Assembly: GCF_020080835.1 (NCBI RefSeq)
Contig: NC_058166.1
Coordinates: forward strand, 9,850,380-9,914,379
Length of the DNA stretch: 64,000 nucleotides
DNA from: Cotesia glomerata
Lineage: Eukaryota; Arthropoda; Insecta; Hymenoptera; Braconidae
Reading direction: 5' to 3'
Shown: positions 58,907 to 64,000 of the stretch, in pieces
How positions within the stretch are numbered: position 1 is the first letter of the stretch
Layout: every line of letters begins with the position of its first letter
Translations under genes and position numbers: made by a program
Notes under the pieces: generated by a model
Told to the model about the DNA's origin: nothing
The model's input: the letters and a program-made list of their open reading frames with translations, nothing else
Database searches by the model: none

Positions 58907-59784
58907 AATACAATTTGGATCGATACAAAGCGGTAGATTTTGAGAAATCTCAAAAAAACTACGAAAAAATTTTTTTTAAATGTGGTTTTTTTGGAATAAC
59001 TTATAAACGGCTTTACCGATCGATTCTAAAAACCAATCAGCTCTTAACATTAAAAAACAACGTCGATTGCCGCCAAGCCGGTCAAAATCCGTTGATTCGT
59101 TCGTGAGTTATCGTTGACGAAAGAAAACCGAAAAAAGTGTTTTTTTCGGAATTACTTCGAAATTTCTTGTTTGATCAATTAAAACTTAAAGATTTATCAT
59201 GAGGCTTCAAAAACTGCGTCGAATGCCGCCATTAACCGCGTGAAAATCGGTTCATTCATTCAAAAGTTATTGCGGTTTGAAAATTCAAAAAAAAAAAGTT
59301 TTATTAAACTCCTACCAGACTTTTGAGCTCAGAGAGCTCAAAATGACACGAAAATTATATTTTTGAGCTCCAAGTTATAAGTGCAATTTTGAGCGTTTAA
59401 GTATGGAATTAGCGGGAAGCTGCAGGGATGGTCTTTAGGGTCAACCGTTTCCCTGATATTTTTTCGATTTTTTAAAGTTATAAAAAAATTATTTTTATAT
59501 AAAATTTTTGGGATACCCTGATTTTTTCCCCTTTCTCCTCTATTATTATTTTTATAGTTATTATTATTGAAACCTGAGAATAATTATGTGAATGGAAGTA
59601 TATACATATATTAAGATAAAAGAACCAGAGCTCTTAATGATGTATACATCACTAGGGATCTAATTTTAAGGCTCTGTCTGGTTGACGTTTTTAATGAGAT
59701 TATCAAGAACCGGGTGACTCGTCTATCGTCTTTCACCTATCGCTCCTTTATACCCCTAACCTCCGCAAATCCAAATTCACTGAT

Positions 59785-59785
59785 T

Positions 59786-59832
<47 letters not shown>
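59785..59832. repeat. (AAT)n microsatellite
   Basis: About 16 uninterrupted AAT units in the Phox2-like intron, outside recognised transposons. Confidence 0.97.
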
Positions 59833-59834
<2 letters not shown>

Positions 59835-60093
59835 TGAGGTAAAAGATATTGAAATGAGTGAGTGAGCTTCAGCTATATTGCATGACGAGGATCATACTAC
59901 CGACGGAATATTAAACTCACTCGTGCATTTCCTCCTCTCATTTATCTCCTATCCTGTCTACCGGTAGTTATAGTCACGGACCTAGCCGTGACACTCGTCT
60001 AATTGATTTATACCCAATTCAGCCTCGTTAATGGATCCTACATACATCACTCCTATCAATTTTCAAATTTTACATTCGTGAAAAATTGTCTAA

Positions 60094-60117
60094 ATATATA
60101 TATATATATATATATAT
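60094..60117. repeat. (AT)n microsatellite
   Basis: About 12 AT units. Confidence 0.95.
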
Positions 60118-61176
60118 CTTCCTTTACCTTAATAACTACTTTTTACCGTTTCTAAATTTACTGATTAATTATAACTATAATCAATAAACAGACTTAATGT
60201 TAAATAACGTATGTCACGGCTTTTATTTTATTATTATTATTATTATTATTTTTAGGCTTTAACTACAGCGTAGCTAGTCTTGTAGGGCAATATAATCTGT
60301 CAAGATCAACGGGCAATGTAATCCATCAGATCACAAGACACTACCTGTCCATGAGTACTAGTCGAGGGTAATTTAATTCCATCAGACATCTCAGAAATAG
60401 ATCTTCAATCTTACAAAAAACTTATCCTTCTTCAGTTTCTTTTAAAAAATGTATACATTTTTTTAATACACAATAATTAAAAATTATTACAATTAATAAT
60501 TGTATTTTTAAATAATTTAAGGAGTTAGTTATACGCCCAAAGAGGACGAAAAAAAACCGGTATTTCAATCATTTATTCTGAAGAGGCTTTTTAATGAATT
60601 GATATAAAAATGGATAAAAATTTAGTCGTGACTTTTAACTTTATTAATAAGTTCCTTTTTTACAAACAATGATTTTTTTATCTCCTGAAGACGATTTTCG
60701 GAAGGTCCTCTAAAAAAGGTTATATGCGGTGGGGACGAAATCTCTACTTTAAATCATCGAAATTCAAAAGTCCAAAAAAATTCCACCAATATAAAATATT
60801 ATTTAGTAATTAGTTGAAAGTATTATAAAAATATTTATTTTTAACAAAATAGCGGTTTGACAAAAAAATGATCGATTGTGTAAAAATTAGAGACTGATTT
60901 TATTAAGTTCAATAAATTTTCCTCACCGACTTTGAAGACAGTTTTGAGAAAAAGGTATTTAAAATTGTCGACCTCAGCCCCTTCTTTTGTGACACGCTCC
61001 GATTAGGCTTTTCAAATATGCATGTAACTTTTAAAATACTCGTCCGATTGACATCAAATTTTCTGTGTATTTACCTAAATATACGTACATTACAAAAATG
61101 AAATTAAAAAAATTGATTTTTTTTAATTCCAAGTGTGTATAACCCCTTAAATCATTTAATAATTATTAGTTCTCAC

Positions 61177-61370
61177 CTGTACTCTGGCTTCCGTAAGGTC
61201 AATCTTCATGGCAATTTCTTCTCTCGTATAAATGTCAGGATAATGTGTTTCTTGAAACGCGCGTTCCAGTTCTTTCAGCTGCGCTGATGTAAATGTCGTT
61301 CTTATCCGTCGCTGTTTTCTTTTCTCAGCTAATCCGTCATGAGCCGAATATGCTTTGTACCCAAGACCAC
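61177..61370 (-). CDS. Phox2: Phox2-like homeobox gene, exon with homeodomain positions 1-46
   Basis: On the minus strand the acceptor tttag (61375-61371) precedes 194 nt, and the donor gtgaga follows at 61176. Two bases complete a codon, then GLGYKAYSAHDGLAEKRK leads into the homeodomain QRRIRTTFTSAQLKELERAF, QETHYPDIYTREEIAMKIDL, TEARVQ. Helices 1 and 2 and the start of helix 3 are here. VWFQNRRAKFRKQER continues in the exon at 21597. RRIRTTFTSAQLKELE...THYPDIYTREE...DLTEARVQVWFQN is the Phox2 (paired-like, Q50) signature. The intron at codon 46/47 is the common paired-class position. The 5' exon, with the start codon, is not identified in the remaining 2.6 kb. Confidence 0.93.
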
Positions 61371-64000
61371 CTAAAGTCAGATAATCTTTATATTACTATT
61401 AAAATTTTTTTTTCAAATTTTTCAATTATATTTTAATTAATTAATATCAAAATCTTTCTGTATATTTAATTCAATAGTTTCCAATTTTTTTTTTTATTCA
61501 GAAATAAAGTTATATGGTCCATTACTTCTCTAATCATAAATCAGTTGGTAAATTGATTCATTACTTAATTTCTATTTTATTAAGAAAAACAATTTAAAAT
61601 AATTAAAAAACAATTAAAAATTATTTTAGTTGGCTACTTTATAGATATACACTTTGCAAGGATTGAATCATTTAAAATTTTTTTTCTTATCAATAACTAA
61701 AAATAACATAATTTTTTATCGACTGTTAATTAATAAAAGTAAATTTCTTCATAAAAATACAATGCTCGAAAAATACTGAACGTTTATTGATGATGTTGTT
61801 ATTACTTATTTTTTATGTGAGGTTTGTGTCGTTGAGTAACGATATTAAATCGGAATGAATATCGAAATTTTATTGATGCATTACTGAATTTATACTCCAT
61901 AAAAGGTGATAAAAAGATACAAAATATTTAGCAGATAAATTTCATATAAAAAATTGAGAAATTACATTTTAATTGTGCAAGATTTTATTATTATTTTAAG
62001 TTGTAATTAAAACTTAAATTTTAAACTTAATTTATAAACTGATACTTATTGATCGAAAAAAAATAATAATCACCGACTTATATTTCAATAAAGTTTGTAA
62101 TTGTTAAAAAAAATTGTTTTCAAATATTTTTTAACTGTAGTAGCTTTCAATATTTTTTTTAAATATTTATCAGGTCACTCAAGAATATATCTTATTTCAA
62201 TAAATTTTTTATAATTTTAAATGTACTCGATAAAGTAATAAAATATTACTTATTTTAAAAGATCTTTTTCCAGCTTCGAATTTTAAATTTCCAATTTCCG
62301 TTGAAGGATTTCTGTGAATAATAAATTAGTGTTAATTTTATTGTATAAACTCTGAATTGTAACATCGTAATCCAGGGCCAGATTTTCAATATCTTCACTT
62401 TGATAATTTTATAATTTTAAATTTACGATGTTATATCGTAAAAATTTAGATATTTGTCACTTTTATAGGCATTTTTATGATGTAACATCGTAAATTTTTA
62501 AATATTAAAGTATTAAAGTAATTATAGAGGTTAAGGCATACCGTCAAAAAATTCTAAATTTTTGTATACTTATCAAGGACATGATGATACAATTGCCCTT
62601 AAAATTTGAAGTCGATTGACCACCTATAACCCGAGATGAATTCAATTAAAAATTGGATATTTAACTTTGATTGCATACGCTCTCTGCAGTTCTGTACCAG
62701 TTTTTTAGTTATAAAAAAAAAAAAAAAAAACTGTTAGAAACTTTCAAAAAATTGACATCTTCTAATGTATTTGTTGTGAGTTTAAAAAAAAGTTTTTGAC
62801 CGTCTAATTATTCATAAGTAACGAATTAAAGTTCAACAATTTATGAAAAAGTTTATATCTACGGAGTCGGATAGAAATACTGTATGGGTTACGTCTCCAC
62901 GGGGACATTCTTGCGTAAAAATTATGGATTACTTAGCTACAAGCTCAGATACTTTTGCGGTGCGTATAATCTCTAATTTTTTGACAATATTGTACCATGA
63001 TAACTACCTTAAAATGAGCTATTGAAAGTTAAGTCCTGGAATACAATGTTACAATTGTAATTTGTCATACAAATTTTTTTTTCCGTATAGTTGTTGAAAG
63101 TATTGAATGATTTAAAATTGAATTAATGGAATGAAGATAAAAAGTAATTGGAAGATCATAAGATCATTGTGAATAAATTAGACTCATATGACTAAATGTA
63201 AGAGGGGATGTAACCATAGCAATGAGTGAGGACACCAGAGGAACATACATTGATTTTCAGTGCCATCTTGTCGTCGTATTCCGGCCAAACCGCTGACGGC
63301 TTGATGCTAATCGTCTGACTGTTTATTTGCTTGTTCTACTTGTTTATGATATTTATCACTCATTTCTTATTTCTTCTTTACATTTTTTTTTTTTTTAATG
63401 ATTTTTTAGATTTAAATCGTTAATTTTGTTCAAGAAGAATAATTATTGGTCAGTAATTGTAATTGAATATTAATTTTAGGAAATTTTCTGGATTGGTATG
63501 ACGAAACTATAATTTTTTTTAGATTCAAAAATATGATACTTAAATTAATATGCTTTTTTTTATTATTAGTAGTTTGATATTATTATTGAAACTTGATCTT
63601 TTTTGGAAATTATTTTCATAGAAAAAAAATTTTTTCACTTTGATAAAAGTTAATTTACAACATATTTATTTAATAAAAATTATATGAAATTTATTGCATA
63701 AATTAATTAATTTTAAATCGAATTTTGATTTTTAATATCAACTACCAACTAAGAATTTTTCATTTTCTATAATGATAATTTTTAATTTATATTAAAAAAT
63801 TGAAATATAATTTTCGGATTGATTATTCTAATACTGACTAATCTATAACTAAAATTTAATTCAAAAAAATTCATTTTAATTTTCTAAATTCTTGATCAAA
63901 AAATGATCTATGATTTTAATGATGTGTATAATTAAACATTCATATATAATCAATGGAATCTATATAAAATTTTCAATTAAAAATAAAATATAATAATAGT
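61371..64000. other. Upstream intron or 5' region of the Phox2-like gene
   Basis: AT-rich with no clear exon. A GC-richer block at 63220-63310 contains, on the minus strand, ATGGCACTGAAAATCAAT followed by a possible donor gtatgt. That would leave phase 0, whereas the exon at 61370 needs one leftover base, so a direct join does not keep frame. The real upstream exon is probably outside the window. Confidence 0.4.

Larger units (their letters stand above)
49379..59462 (-). mobile_element. GAGCTC-hairpin element, copy H, split by an 8.8-kb insertion and a SINE
   Basis: The terminal part (CTTCCCCCTAAGAAAATTAA...CGATGGTGTCTGTATGACTG) stops at 49505. The body resumes at 58292 (TGTGTGTATGTGTGCGTATG, then AACGGCTTGACCGATTTTAT) and ends with the family start complement GGGTCAACCGTTTCCCTGAT near 59438-59457. 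The element order matches the uninterrupted copies D and G. Confidence 0.82.
59463..61176. other. Phox2-like intron, exon-proximal part
   Basis: No transposon ends recognised. It holds (AAT)n at 59785-59832, (AT)n at 60094-60117, and GC-richer, non-repetitive blocks at 59690-59765 and 59880-60040 that are plausible regulatory DNA. No coding. Confidence 0.45.

Noticed and set aside
63220..63310. First exon of the Phox2-like gene on the minus strand (ATGGCACTGAAAATCAAT, then gtatgt)
   Set aside because: Phase does not match the exon at 61370, and the peptide is too short to recognise; kept only as a note in the flanking region.

Overview
This is an AT-rich animal window, most probably an insect and by inference a hymenopteran such as a braconid-type parasitoid. 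The evidence is intron-rich genes with GT/AG splice sites, a muscle LIM protein of the arthropod Mlp84B type, a Phox2-class homeobox gene, and a dense load of insect-type transposons. There are no bacterial operons and no CRISPR array. The species call rests on gene type and repeat content only. LAYOUT: Two host genes converge tail to tail. Mlp84B lies on the plus strand at about 908-18815, with its 5' end outside the window. It is recognised by LIM zinc-finger exons, each followed by the glycine-rich GPKGYGFG-type tail. A Phox2-like homeobox gene lies on the minus strand, 61370-61177 and 21597-21157. Its 5' exon or exons lie beyond the window, and its intron of about 39.6 kb falls between homeodomain codons 46 and 47. 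The roughly 2.3 kb between the genes is AT-rich 3' UTR and intergenic sequence, with one candidate first exon at about 19648-19720. The rest is transposon sequence, much of it nested. MOST INTERESTING HOST SIGNAL: The second LIM domain of Mlp84B is encoded by one constant exon followed by two versions of its middle exon (5410-5506 and 5773-5869, both exactly 97 nt with identical phases) and two versions of its last exon (13216-13300 and 13543-13630, same phases). This looks like two tandem mutually exclusive exon pairs able to produce up to four second LIM domains. MOBILE DNA: (i) 7506-12112, a long-TIR transposon carrying a decayed ORF, a SINE, a MITE and a hairpin-rich element with its own TTAA-flanked MITE. 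(ii) A family of about 0.85 kb hairpin elements containing three conserved GAGCTC palindromes and a (CA)n tract, in nine copies. (iii) 31291-36109, an R1-clade LINE, broken, inserted inside the (CA)n tract of one of those elements, as expected of Waldo-type microsatellite-specific LINEs. (iv) 49379-59462, four nested layers: hairpin element, pogo-like element with a PHD-type tail, a 6.4 kb long-TIR transposon with a spliced DFAENY-type transposase-like gene, and a 2.7 kb TG...CA element. A tRNA-derived SINE sits in the outermost layer. (v) Three tRNA-derived SINEs with 13-15 bp target duplications, and many MITE or foldback families with recognisable ends. HOW IT FITS TOGETHER: Mlp84B should act at muscle Z-discs, and the homeobox gene should be a neuronal transcription factor. 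Nothing suggests functional coupling beyond adjacency. The transposon genes are all broken by stops, frameshifts or insertions, so the mobile elements look inactive at these sites.
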